This document shows positions 1 through 7,813 of a stretch of 12,382 nucleotides of DNA, in pieces. A model generated the notes under the pieces. That model was not told the origin of the DNA, ran no database searches, and worked only from the letters and a program-made list of their open reading frames with translations. A program made the position numbers and the translations under genes. Numbering within the stretch: the first letter of the stretch is position 1; each line of letters opens with the position of its first letter. This stretch comes from Methylophilaceae bacterium (GTDB lineage: Bacteria > Pseudomonadota > Gammaproteobacteria > Burkholderiales > Methylophilaceae). Location: the NCBI GenBank assembly GCA_006844635.1, contig SPJO01000040.1, forward strand, positions 1 through 12,382. Direction: 5' to 3'.

Positions 1-348
1 ACCAACAGCATCAGCCAGATTCAGCACCATGCGAGTTCGATCTTTAGCTTGTGCCAGCGTAATACTCTTAAGCACTCCATTATTGCCTTTAATACTATTT
101 TTATTTAAGCCGTTCCCCGTAGCAGGAAAGTCAAGCGCAATTCTCGCAGGGCTGTTGAGAGTAAAGCCTGCCGGCGGATTAGCTAGCGGCTCAGTTGTTG
201 TGATGCGAATATTGACACGCCCACCAGAAAGTGGTGCAAAATCAACACTTTCAATCTTATTACTGAAATTATTTTCAGCAGCAAGAAGCGTTGCGCTAAA
301 GCTTGCCAATAATATGATTACAAACCAATTTGTCATTCTTTTAATCAT
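1..348 (-). CDS. pilQ: PilQ, type IV pilus secretin (N-terminal part, cut by window edge)
   Basis: Outer-membrane secretin through which the type IV pilus is extruded; only the first 116 residues are inside the window. The visible part has a signal peptide (basic MIKRM, hydrophobic core, likely cleavage near LLAA/EN). An AMIN domain follows, recognisable from IESVDFAPLSGGRVNIRI, PAGFTLNSPARIALDFPATG and a GVLKSITLAQ...RTRMVLNL stretch; AMIN domains bind peptidoglycan or periplasmic partners. I chose the ATG at 346-348 because GGGA lies 6 nt upstream. An in-frame ATG at 358-360 would add four residues but has a poorer ribosome site, and one at 334-336 is too close to the signal core. It lies about 16 nt after the pilP stop and is the last visible gene of pilMNOPQ. 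The secretin core lies outside the window. Confidence 0.9.
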   Translation of the reverse strand, partial: MIKRMTNWFVIILLASFSATLLAAENNFSNKIESVDFAPLSGGRVNIRITTTEPLANPPAGFTLNSPARIALDFPATGNGLNKNSIKGNNGVLKSITLAQAKDRTRMVLNLADAVG

Positions 349-364
349 GTCTATTCCCATTTCT

Positions 365-886
365 TTATTCTTGCAATTCGACACTGGCTTCACGCTCAAC
401 CCACTCACCAGTAACATCATCCTGAACAATCTCTTTGATTGTAATCGCGTTATCATCAATCGTCGTAATCAAGCCAAAGTTTGGCCCCATGTAATTACCA
501 ACCTTAACACGCTGCAAAACCCCTTCAGGCGTTTTGATTAGTGCATATTTCAGTCGTTTTTTGCTCAAACTACCTACATACAGCAAACTCTCTAAAGGAA
601 ACGATTCTAACAATTCTCTCGGCCTGCTGGTATTAGGTTGCAATGAGCCTGAGCCTTTTGATGCTTTTTTGGTCACAAATGGATCAACCAGCACACCATC
701 CACGTTATATGGAAGCGGACTATAGGTCTGAACTTCTGGCAACGGATCAACTGCCTTGCTCATGGTATTCGCTGCATTTGCCATAAATGCATCTAAGTCA
801 TCGCCTTCTTCACCCGCACAACCTGTTAAAAAACCAACTAACACCGCCATGAACAACAGGTTAATATGTGCTCTAAAAACCACCAT
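365..886 (-). CDS. pilP: PilP, type IV pilus assembly lipoprotein
   Basis: Inner-membrane lipoprotein (173 aa) that links the PilN/PilO heterodimer to the PilQ secretin in the periplasm. It has a signal peptide with a lipobox LTGC (Cys23), then a low-complexity flexible linker (about residues 24-95). The globular C-terminal domain carries family features: LYVGSL, YALIKTPEGVLQRVKVGNYMG, GLITTIDDNAITIKEIVQD and the terminal GEWVEREASVELQE. The ATG shares its A with the pilO stop (TAATG), so translation is probably coupled to pilO. The length is normal for the family. Fourth gene of pilMNOPQ. Confidence 0.95.
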   Translation of the reverse strand: MVVFRAHINLLFMAVLVGFLTGCAGEEGDDLDAFMANAANTMSKAVDPLPEVQTYSPLPYNVDGVLVDPFVTKKASKGSGSLQPNTSRPRELLESFPLESLLYVGSLSKKRLKYALIKTPEGVLQRVKVGNYMGPNFGLITTIDDNAITIKEIVQDDVTGEWVEREASVELQE

Positions 887-1521
887 TATTTACGCCCTTT
901 TTTCTTTGAAGCAGCTTGTTTACTTGCAATCTCAGAGGAGTCAAGGTATCGGTAGGTTTTTGCCACAGCACTCAATACCAAACTACCTTGTTCAGCATTC
1001 TTACCTTGCTTACCTATCGTCAAATCATTCAAAGTCACAATTCGAGACAACCTAGAAACATCTGTCGCAAAAGCACCAATATCATGGTAATTACCAATAA
1101 CTTTCAACTGTATCGGCATTTCCGCATAAAAATCAGCAACAATCTCTTGTCCTGGTTTAAACAACACAAACTCCAAACCACGCCCCAAACCAGATTGGTT
1201 AATATCCGTCAGCAAACCATCCATTTCTGACCTGTCTGGTAGCTGCTTTAGCAGAGCACCAAATGTTTGCTCAATATCAATCATTTGTTGTCGGTAAGCT
1301 TCTATCTTAACGGCCTGACTCTTTTTAGATAAAAATGTTTGCCTTAGCTCAGCCTCTTTAGCTTGCGCCTCTTCATAAGCTTCAAACTCTGGACTCCACA
1401 AAAAGAAATACCCTGCTACCAGCAAGAGTATCGCCAAAGCACTTAACAAGAACAACTTAACTGGCAATGGCAAACTACCAGCATTTTTCAAGTCTATATT
1501 ATTAAAATCTTCAAAATTCAT
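886..1521 (-). CDS. pilO: PilO, type IV pilus inner-membrane alignment protein
   Basis: Bitopic inner-membrane protein (211 aa) that forms a heterodimer with PilN and, with PilP, connects the cytoplasmic PilM platform to PilQ. It has a short cytoplasmic N-terminus (residues 1-20), one transmembrane helix (about 21-43, LFLLSALAILLLVAGYFFLW), a coiled-coil segment rich in E/A/K/Q (about 48-95) and a periplasmic ferredoxin-like domain containing the YHDIGAFATDVSRLSRIVTL stretch. The C-terminus is a lysine-rich tail ending KKKGRK. The start lies 2 nt after the pilN stop, with an AGGGG ribosome site 7 nt upstream that sits inside the end of pilN. The stop overlaps the pilP start by one base. Confidence 0.95.
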   Translation of the reverse strand: MNFEDFNNIDLKNAGSLPLPVKLFLLSALAILLLVAGYFFLWSPEFEAYEEAQAKEAELRQTFLSKKSQAVKIEAYRQQMIDIEQTFGALLKQLPDRSEMDGLLTDINQSGLGRGLEFVLFKPGQEIVADFYAEMPIQLKVIGNYHDIGAFATDVSRLSRIVTLNDLTIGKQGKNAEQGSLVLSAVAKTYRYLDSSEIASKQAASKKKGRK

Positions 1522-1523
1522 GA

Positions 1524-2093
1524 CTATGCCCCTGCCGTTGCCTTTTTAGCTTTTTGCGCTTTAAGATTCACTCTTAAAATAAAGTGGTTCTGTTTCACGT
1601 TATTAACCGTCGAGGTTTTAATCTCAACCAACACCGGAGACTCCAATGCGTTGGAAACTTCCAAGTTCCTTACCAAGGTAGCAACGCGTGCATTGGTATC
1701 TGCCACTCCTTGTAAAGTAATAACATTCCCTTTTTGCTGCATGCTTTTTAGGAATAGCCCTTCAGGCAACTGCCGAGCAATTTCGTCCAATACAACCACC
1801 GCTTGGCTTCGGTTCGTTTGTAAGTTTTCAACAATCTGCTTACGCTCAAGCACATTATTAATCTGCGCCTTCAGTGCAGTGATATCCGCAATTTCGATAT
1901 CTAACTGAGCAATCGCTTTTTCTAAGCGCTCATTACGATCCAGCTGCTTTTGTTTTTTTGCACCAACATAGGTCCAACCAGCAAACACAATAGCCGATGC
2001 AGCAACAGCCGTAAACAGCGCCATCAAACCAAATTGTCGCTGCCTTTCAGCACGCTTAATCTGACGATGCGGCAGTAAATTAATACCGTTCAT
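1524..2093 (-). CDS. pilN: PilN, type IV pilus inner-membrane assembly protein
   Basis: Bitopic inner-membrane partner of PilO (189 aa). The N-terminus MNGINLLPHR carries the conserved INLLP motif which, in characterised PilN proteins, inserts into a groove of PilM. One transmembrane helix follows (about residues 22-45, GLMALFTAVAASAIVFAGW), then a coiled coil (about 50-95), then the periplasmic Fimbrial-assembly (PilN) domain with ARQLPEGLFLKSMQQKGNVI and GVADTNARVATLVRNLE. The C-terminus is Ala/Lys rich. The ATG abuts the pilM stop directly (TAAATG), with AGGGG 8 nt upstream, so translation is likely coupled. Confidence 0.95.
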   Translation of the reverse strand: MNGINLLPHRQIKRAERQRQFGLMALFTAVAASAIVFAGWTYVGAKKQKQLDRNERLEKAIAQLDIEIADITALKAQINNVLERKQIVENLQTNRSQAVVVLDEIARQLPEGLFLKSMQQKGNVITLQGVADTNARVATLVRNLEVSNALESPVLVEIKTSTVNNVKQNHFILRVNLKAQKAKKATAGA

Positions 2094-3164
2094 TTAATCT
2101 ACCCCTCTCATCGCTAGACCACATGCAACCATCAATGCTGGTGCATCTAGTGCAACTTGCTGTTGTTTTATCTTGGAGCCTAATGACATGGCATGAAATG
2201 GGTTAGCAACAACCGTGTTCACTTGCGTTCTATCCTGCACGGCCACATCGATTGCTGGAATAGCTGCTCCGCCACCAGCAAGCACGATATGGTCAACACG
2301 ATTATATTGCGTTGAGCTTGTAAAGAATTGCAAAGCACGTGCCACTTCAGTTGATAGCGATTGAACAAATGGCTGCAACACTTCAGCCTCATAACTATCT
2401 GGCAAACCGCCTTTGCGTTTAGCCACTTCAGCCTCTTCGGCGGATAAGCCAAACCGGCGCTGAATCTCCTGCGTTAACTGACCGCTACCAAAAGCTTGTT
2501 CTCGCACATAGACCGAATCACCATCATGCATCACATTAATATGCATCATGGCAGCCCCCATATCGACAATCATTACTGTTTGCTCTTTGCCTGAGTTAGG
2601 TAGTTGAGAGGCAACAAGGTGATAAGCAGCCTCCGTTGCATAAGTATCAACATCCATGATGGTTACTTTCAAACCAGCATCTTCTGCTGCCGCAACGCGA
2701 TCCTCAATCTTCTCTTTACGTGCCGCCGCAATCAACACATCGACCTCATCTGGGCTACTAGCAGAAATACCTAGCTCTTGAAAATCAATATTTACTTCTT
2801 CTAGCGGGAACGGAATATATTGGTTGGCTTCTGCCTCGACCTGCACCTCCATATCTTCTTCTCGCATATCGGCCGGCATCAAGACTTTTTTTGTAATGAC
2901 TGCCGAAGAAGGTAATGCCAATGCCGTTCGCTTTTCCTTTGACCCCAAAAGCTTCCAAGCCAACTTAACAGCATCTGAAACTTGTTCTAAACCAACAATA
3001 TTGCCATCAACAATCGCCTCTTTCGCGACCGAAGCAACTGAGTAACCACTCAGATGATAGGCACCATTAGCCCCACTAGATAACTCCACCATCTTGACAG
3101 CTGAAGTGCTAATGTCTACGCCAATAACAGGTGGCGTGCTTTCACTAAAAAAATCGAATTTCAA
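2094..3164 (-). CDS. pilM: PilM, actin-like cytoplasmic ATPase of type IV pilus assembly
   Basis: Cytoplasmic actin/FtsA-fold protein (356 aa) that docks onto the PilN N-terminus and couples the cytoplasmic motor to the envelope complex. Visible nucleotide-fold motifs are IGVDISTSAVKMVEL (residues 14-28, phosphate-1), IVDMGAAMMHINV (199-211, phosphate-2) and VLAGGGAAIPAID (294-306, adenosine motif). The start is a TTG: the in-frame stop TAG lies six codons upstream with no ATG between, the next internal Met is residue 25, and MKFDFFSESTPPVIGVDIS matches the usual PilM N-terminus. Only a weak purine-rich AGAGAA lies upstream. First gene of pilMNOPQ, divergent from ponA, the classic arrangement in proteobacteria. 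Confidence 0.95.
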   Translation of the reverse strand: MKFDFFSESTPPVIGVDISTSAVKMVELSSGANGAYHLSGYSVASVAKEAIVDGNIVGLEQVSDAVKLAWKLLGSKEKRTALALPSSAVITKKVLMPADMREEDMEVQVEAEANQYIPFPLEEVNIDFQELGISASSPDEVDVLIAAARKEKIEDRVAAAEDAGLKVTIMDVDTYATEAAYHLVASQLPNSGKEQTVMIVDMGAAMMHINVMHDGDSVYVREQAFGSGQLTQEIQRRFGLSAEEAEVAKRKGGLPDSYEAEVLQPFVQSLSTEVARALQFFTSSTQYNRVDHIVLAGGGAAIPAIDVAVQDRTQVNTVVANPFHAMSLGSKIKQQQVALDAPALMVACGLAMRGVD

Positions 3165-3222
3165 ATTAAAATTCTCTTTCTATATTCGTTAGTTACGCTA
3201 AATTACGATAATTTACATTAAA

Positions 3223-3251
3223 ATCGTAGCAACAAGTTTTAGTACTGTAAA
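3223..3251 (-). promoter_or_regulatory. Candidate sigma-70 promoter for pilMNOPQ
   Basis: Read on the minus strand: TTTACA (3251-3246; 5 of 6 matches to TTGACA), a 17-nt spacer, then TACGAT (3228-3223; 4 of 6 matches to TATAAT). Transcription would begin near 3215, about 50 nt before the TTG of pilM. The -35 overlaps a 12-bp palindrome AAGAAATTTCTT (3250-3261). AT-rich DNA yields such matches easily, so this is a prediction. Confidence 0.4.
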
Positions 3252-3361
3252 GAAATTTCTTACATTTATGCGCTTAGTTATTGTAATTTAATAGAAATGT
3301 GTTGTTTACATGCATCTCCTTTATATTCGTCAACCAAGCACCGCTTCGCCCGTTTAATACT

Positions 3362-3389
3362 TTGGTTAATTTGTATAACCTTATATACT
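3362..3389 (+). promoter_or_regulatory. Candidate sigma-70 promoter for ponA
   Basis: TTGGTT (3362-3367) and TATACT (3384-3389) are separated by 16 nt, a reasonable sigma-70 match. Transcription would start near 3396, giving a roughly 30-nt leader before the ATG at 3427. If this is correct, the in-frame TTG at 3391 lies at or before the transcript start and cannot be the ponA initiation codon. Confidence 0.5.
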
Positions 3390-3426
3390 GTTGCATTCAA
3401 TTGATTCACAAAACTCTACGAACGTT

Positions 3427-6120
3427 ATGATTCTCAAAAAATGGTGGCACTTTCTTATTCTGTTTTTCTTAGTAAGTGGCTTGGCTGTTGCTGCATTAGG
3501 TGTCCTCGCAGTATCATTAATCTACCCTACCCTGCCATCACTTGAAACGCTTACCGACTATCGCCCTAAGCAACCACTGAGAGTTTACTCAGCCGACAAC
3601 TACTTGATTGGTGAATTTGGTGAAGAGCGTCGTGCATTCATCAAGATAGATAAAGTCCCGCAAAAACTAAAAGATGCTGTCCTTGCCATTGAAGACCGGC
3701 GCTTCTACCAGCACGGTGGCATTGATACTAAGGGTGTATTGCGCGCAATTAAGAATAACGTCTCGGGCAGAAGTCATGAGGGGGCGAGCACCATCACCAT
3801 GCAAGTTGCGAAGAACTTCTTCACTGGGCCTAATAAGAAACGTGACATCTACATCAAGATTAAAGAAGCGCTATTGGCGATTAAGATTGAAAAAACACTC
3901 ACTAAGAATCAAATTCTTGAGCTGTACCTGAACCAGATATATTTAGGTCAACGCTCTTATGGCTTCGCTGCTGCTTCTAAAGTCTACTATGCAAAACCGC
4001 TAGAAGATTTAACGTTGGCGGAGACCGCTTATTTGGCAGGCTTGCCAAAAGCGCCATCAGGTTACAACCCATATAATGAAAAGAAACGTGTTCGCGGCAT
4101 GCGACGACAACAAGAAGTCTTACGTGATATGCACAGATATGGCTTTATCAGCAAGGAAGAATATGATGCAGCTAAAGAACAAGAGTTGATTTTTAAATCC
4201 GCCAAGAAAAAACGTGACCTGACTGCTAACTATGTTGCAGAGCTGACACGCCAACTATTATACAAACGCTATGGCAGTGACATCTATAATGGCGGCCTAA
4301 AGGTTTACACAACCATCACAAAAGCAAAACAAGAGGCCGCTAATGCCGCCGTTGTTTCTGGCATTTTGGCCTATCAAAAGCGCCAGGGATATAAAAAAGC
4401 GGAAAAGTGGATAGATTTATCGACACTTGACCAAAACAACCTAGATGCAGACTTACAAAAGTCCCTCGACAGCATCAGCGAATACAACGGCTTAATCCCC
4501 GCCATTGTGACCAAATCTTCTACCAAATCAGTGTCAGTCTTCACCAAAAATGGTGTGCACCTAGATATCACTGGTGCGGGCATAGCTTTACTCAAAAGAA
4601 ACTTAGCACTAAAAGACAAGAAAAAGCACAAAGTCAAACCTGGTTCTGTCGTGCGCATTGTGAAACAGAAAGCAAAGAAAGGTAAGACAGCATGGCATAT
4701 TGTTCAGTTACCTGAAGTGGAATCAGCATTCGTCGCCATCAACCCCAAAAATGGCGCCATTAATGCACTTGTTGGCGGGTTTGATTATCATAAAAATAAA
4801 TTCAATCACGTAACACAAGCTTACCGCCAACCTGGTTCCAGCTTTAAACCATTTGTTTATTCAGCTTCTTTAGAAAAAGGCTTTACGCCGGCTAGCATTA
4901 TTGAAGATGAACCGATTAATATGACAGCTGAGGAAGTCGGGGGGGATGAAGAATGGAACCCTAAAAACTTTAGCAATGAATATGATGGCCCAATTAGAAT
5001 GCGTGAAGCACTCAAGAAATCTAAAAACGTCGTCTCTATTCGACTACTCGATAGCATTGGAACACGCTATGCACAGGATTACGCTACAAAATTTGGCTTC
5101 TCTCGCAAACGCAACCCAGCTTACTTAACCATGGCATTGGGCGCAGGTTCAGTAACACCCATTGAGCTGGCAAATGGCTATGCTGTATTTGCGAACGGTG
5201 GCTACCGCATTGAGCCACACCTTATTACCAAAATCACAGATAGCAATGGCAAAGTTATTCAAGAAAAAAGTTACCCTATCGCAGGGAAAGATGCACCACG
5301 AGTTATCGATAGCCGCAATGCATTCTTAATGTACTCTATGCTGCGTGATGTCGTGCAAAGTGGTACTGCAACACGAGCAAGAGCACTTGGTCGGAAAGAT
5401 GTTGCAGGTAAAACAGGTACCACCAATGATACTGTCGATGCATGGTTTGCTGGCTACTCCCCACATGAGGTTGGGATTGCGTGGATGGGTTACGATCAGC
5501 CTCGCTCATTGGGCCGTGTAGAAACTGGCGGTCGCGCAGCACTGCCAATTTGGGTGGAATATATGGCAACTGCCCTCAAAGGCAAGCCAGATGTATTACC
5601 ACCTGTGCCTGCAGGCATTCTATCTTTAAAAATAGACCCTGTTACAGGGACATTAGCGGATGACAGTGTATTCGAAGGCGTGTTTGAGGATGATAGCATC
5701 GTCGAATATTTCTACCATGAGAATCCGCCGCCATTATTACAATTGGACTTCCCAGCCTTGTCTGACATTTTTGAGTCGGTGTTCCCGCCTGACAACTTAC
5801 CTAACAACCCATTACAGCCTGGTCAACGTTTTCCAAACCAACCTGAAGAGACACTGGGTGGGGAGGCAGATAGACCATTACCTGATGTCATGATTCCAAT
5901 TGATGCACCACTACCGGATATTGATGATGAAACGTCAGATGGTGGCACCACCACTGCAAAAGAAACAGCGCCAGACACTAGCAACGAAGTTGTGACGCCA
6001 CCACCACCAGAAAAGGCCGATCCACCCGTCAAAAAACTGCCACCGAAGCTAAGAAGACCGCGCAGAGGAGCAAGCAGCATTGACAGAGCGAGAAACATTC
6101 TAAACCCTTCAGGCAATTAA
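3427..6120 (+). CDS. mrcA: Penicillin-binding protein 1A (bifunctional transglycosylase/transpeptidase)
   Basis: Class A PBP (897 aa from this start; also called ponA) that polymerises and cross-links peptidoglycan at the periplasmic face of the inner membrane. The order is: cytoplasmic MILKKWW; transmembrane anchor (about 7-31); GT51 transglycosylase with catalytic Glu89 in AIEDRRFYQHGG and Glu118 in EGASTITMQ; an OB-like insertion rich in lysine (about 330-435); and the transpeptidase with nucleophile Ser471 in PGSSFKP (SxxK), Ser532-Lys-Asn (SxN) and Lys662-Thr-Gly (KTG). The C-terminal extension (about 740-897) is rich in Pro and Asp/Glu and ends in a basic segment. An in-frame TTG at 3391 would add 12 residues but lies just downstream of the -10 box. 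No strong Shine-Dalgarno is visible before either start. Confidence 0.95.
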   Translation: MILKKWWHFLILFFLVSGLAVAALGVLAVSLIYPTLPSLETLTDYRPKQPLRVYSADNYLIGEFGEERRAFIKIDKVPQKLKDAVLAIEDRRFYQHGGIDTKGVLRAIKNNVSGRSHEGASTITMQVAKNFFTGPNKKRDIYIKIKEALLAIKIEKTLTKNQILELYLNQIYLGQRSYGFAAASKVYYAKPLEDLTLAETAYLAGLPKAPSGYNPYNEKKRVRGMRRQQEVLRDMHRYGFISKEEYDAAKEQELIFKSAKKKRDLTANYVAELTRQLLYKRYGSDIYNGGLKVYTTITKAKQEAANAAVVSGILAYQKRQGYKKAEKWIDLSTLDQNNLDADLQKSLDSISEYNGLIPAIVTKSSTKSVSVFTKNGVHLDITGAGIALLKRNLALKDKKKHKVKPGSVVRIVKQKAKKGKTAWHIVQLPEVESAFVAINPKNGAINALVGGFDYHKNKFNHVTQAYRQPGSSFKPFVYSASLEKGFTPASIIEDEPINMTAEEVGGDEEWNPKNFSNEYDGPIRMREALKKSKNVVSIRLLDSIGTRYAQDYATKFGFSRKRNPAYLTMALGAGSVTPIELANGYAVFANGGYRIEPHLITKITDSNGKVIQEKSYPIAGKDAPRVIDSRNAFLMYSMLRDVVQSGTATRARALGRKDVAGKTGTTNDTVDAWFAGYSPHEVGIAWMGYDQPRSLGRVETGGRAALPIWVEYMATALKGKPDVLPPVPAGILSLKIDPVTGTLADDSVFEGVFEDDSIVEYFYHENPPPLLQLDFPALSDIFESVFPPDNLPNNPLQPGQRFPNQPEETLGGEADRPLPDVMIPIDAPLPDIDDETSDGGTTTAKETAPDTSNEVVTPPPPEKADPPVKKLPPKLRRPRRGASSIDRARNILNPSGN

Positions 6121-6131
6121 GGCGCCTTGCA

Positions 6132-6749
6132 ATGGCACGAGAAAACTTAGATCAGCTAAGACAGCTTATCGCGCAAACAGCTGCTCGTATGATGATCGAA
6201 GACGGCATCAATGACTTCGCCTATGCGAAGAAAAAAGCTGGTCGTCAGATTGGCGTATCGGAAAATAGTGTACTGCCAACAAACGCAGAGGTTGAAGAAG
6301 AAATCAAACTACACCATGAACTATTTAATGAGGATCAACCGGAAGAGTTAAACATGCTGCGCAAAGCAGCATTGGCGACCATGCAACTGTTCGAACAGTT
6401 TAATCCACATTTAACGGGTGGTGTGCTAGAAGGCATCGCAGGTAAAAATGGATTAACAGACATACACCTATTTGCAGACAGCGCCAAAGAAGTTGAGATT
6501 TTTTTACTGGGTCAACAAATTCCATTTGAAAGCAGCGAAAAAGCTTACCGCATCTCAGATCGACCAAGCAAAGATAAAAAAGACAAATTCCGTAAAACAG
6601 TCCCCGTATTCACACTAGAAACAGAATACGGTTTACAAAAGCTCAGTGTATTTGAGTATGATGACTTACGCATCGCTACCAAACGAACAGCCAATGGCAA
6701 CAATGCCGGTAGAGCCAATATCACTGAATTACAGCAGTTGATTCACTAA
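6132..6749 (+). CDS. Conserved hypothetical protein, possibly nucleotidyltransferase-like
   Basis: 205-aa soluble protein with no signal peptide or membrane segment. I recall similar proteobacterial proteins of unknown function, with the same layout: a helical N-terminus LRQLIAQTAARMMIEDGI-DFAYAKKKAGRQIG (about 9-42), an acidic middle, and a core around LTGGVLEGIAGKNGLTDIHLFADSAKEVEIFLL (about 94-126). The glycine-rich turn followed by DIHLF resembles the G..G...D.DL layout of small nucleotidyltransferase folds. The second catalytic acidic position is not clear, so no function is claimed. The gene starts 11 nt after the ponA stop with AAGG upstream, so it is probably co-transcribed with ponA. 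It ends 40 nt before the end of the convergent hemB. Confidence 0.85.
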   Translation: MARENLDQLRQLIAQTAARMMIEDGINDFAYAKKKAGRQIGVSENSVLPTNAEVEEEIKLHHELFNEDQPEELNMLRKAALATMQLFEQFNPHLTGGVLEGIAGKNGLTDIHLFADSAKEVEIFLLGQQIPFESSEKAYRISDRPSKDKKDKFRKTVPVFTLETEYGLQKLSVFEYDDLRIATKRTANGNNAGRANITELQQLIH

Positions 6750-6761
6750 GCTATTGCACTT

Positions 6762-6790
6762 GTTGGTTACCAAGTTGACTGGTAACTAAC
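6762..6790. terminator. Hairpin between convergent genes, candidate bidirectional terminator
   Basis: GTTGGTTACC (6762-6771) can pair with GGTAACTAAC (6781-6790) to form a 10-bp stem with one G-U pair and a 9-nt loop. The minus-strand transcript can form an almost equal stem with one A-C mismatch. It lies between the 6132-6749 gene and hemB, touching the hemB stop codon. Neither side has a clear U-tract, so it is not a textbook intrinsic terminator; it may act with Rho or protect 3' ends. Confidence 0.5.
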
Positions 6791-7785
6791 TACCCCTTCA
6801 ACCACTTCGCTACATCCATCGCAAAATAAGTCAAAACCCCATCCGCGCCAGCGCGTTTAAAACCCAACAAAGCCTCCATCACACAAGCTTGCTCTTCCAA
6901 CCAACCATTTTGCGCAGCTGCTTTTAACATCGCATACTCGCCACTCACTTGATACGCATAGGTCGGCACATTAAACTCTTGCTTCACACGACGCACCACA
7001 TCTAAATACGGCATGCCTGGCTTCACCATGACCATATCTGCACCTTCGGCCAAATCCAAGGCCACTTCTTTTACCGCTTCATCAAGATTAGCTGGATCCA
7101 TTTGATAGTTGTATTTATTGCCTTTGCCAAGGTTAGCGGAAGAGCCCACCGCATCACGGAACGGGCCATAAAAGGCGGATGCATATTTAGCGGAGTACGC
7201 CAAAATGCGTGTGTGTATAAATTGATTTTCTTCTAATGCATCCCGGATAGCGCCGACGCGGCCATCCATCATATCGGACGGCGCGACAATATCAGCACCA
7301 GCCTTGGCATGTGTTAGCGCTTGCCGCACCAGTACATCGACCGTTTCATCATTCAGCACATAGCCATCGTCATCGATAATGCCATCTTGGCCATGTGTGG
7401 TGTAAGGATCTAAAGCGACATCGGTAATCACACCTAAATCAGGAAACGCTTCTTTGATGGCTCTAACGGCTTTGGGTACTAAGCCATTCGGGTTATAAGC
7501 TTCTTTTGCCGTTAGGTTTTTGTGCTCTTCAGGAATCACTGGGAATAATGCAATCGCTGGAATGCCTAAATCCACGCATTCAGCTAATGTTACTAATAAG
7601 ACATCAAGACTTTGACGCTGCACACCCGGCATGGAAGGCACTTCTTCAGTCCGCCCTTCACCCTCTAAAACAAACACTGGATAAATCAAATCATTAGTCG
7701 TTAGCACATTTTCACGCATCAGTCGGCGCGAGAACTCATCTCTACGCATGCGCCGTGGGCGCGTTGTAATCATTTGATTAGCCAT
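6790..7785 (-). CDS. hemB: Delta-aminolevulinic acid dehydratase (porphobilinogen synthase)
   Basis: Cytoplasmic enzyme (331 aa) that condenses two 5-aminolevulinate molecules to porphobilinogen, the second common step of tetrapyrrole (haem) synthesis. The two Schiff-base lysines are visible: Lys200 in AYSAKYASAFYGPFRDA and Lys255 in MVMVKPGMPYLDVV. The metal-site segment is DVALDPYTTHGQDG (residues 122-135). It has aspartates where zinc enzymes have cysteines, which indicates the Mg-dependent, Asp-rich class. The RRMRRDEFSRRLMREN arm near the N-terminus is typical. The ATG has AAGGA 8 nt upstream. Only 28 nt separate it from trpC, with no terminator visible between, so co-transcription with the trp genes is likely. 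Full length. Confidence 0.97.
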   Translation of the reverse strand: MANQMITTRPRRMRRDEFSRRLMRENVLTTNDLIYPVFVLEGEGRTEEVPSMPGVQRQSLDVLLVTLAECVDLGIPAIALFPVIPEEHKNLTAKEAYNPNGLVPKAVRAIKEAFPDLGVITDVALDPYTTHGQDGIIDDDGYVLNDETVDVLVRQALTHAKAGADIVAPSDMMDGRVGAIRDALEENQFIHTRILAYSAKYASAFYGPFRDAVGSSANLGKGNKYNYQMDPANLDEAVKEVALDLAEGADMVMVKPGMPYLDVVRRVKQEFNVPTYAYQVSGEYAMLKAAAQNGWLEEQACVMEALLGFKRAGADGVLTYFAMDVAKWLKG

Positions 7786-7813
7786 ACTCTGTATCCTTTT
7801 TACTTTAACGCTT

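Larger units (their letters stand above)
3165..3426. other. Divergent pilM/ponA intergenic region
   Basis: 262 nt of AT-rich DNA between the divergent pilM and ponA starts. It contains one candidate promoter in each direction (3223-3251 minus, 3362-3389 plus). I see no small ORF with a good ribosome site, no strong terminator and no recognised riboswitch here. The middle part (about 3262-3360) is unexplained. Confidence 0.7.

Noticed and set aside
29..541. 170-codon open frame on the plus strand over pilQ/pilP
   Set aside because: It lies antisense to the clear PilQ and PilP coding frames, has no family resemblance, and its composition follows from the opposite strand.
3250..3261. 12-bp palindrome AAGAAATTTCTT next to the pilM -35 box
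   Set aside because: Could be an operator, but it is made mostly of A and T in AT-rich DNA, has no second copy that I see, and matches no motif I recognise.
3391..3426. In-frame TTG giving a 12-residue longer PBP1A
   Set aside because: It sits one base after the predicted -10 box, so it would not be in the transcript, and it has no ribosome site; the ATG at 3427 gives a typical N-terminus.
4939..4945. Run of seven G inside the PBP1A gene
   Set aside because: A slippage (phase-variation) site was considered, but the frame is intact, ponA is generally needed for growth, and one seven-base run is weak evidence.
6119..6128. 10-bp palindrome AAGGCGCCTT after ponA
   Set aside because: It has no loop, so it cannot form a useful RNA hairpin, and it contains the likely ribosome site of the next gene; probably chance.
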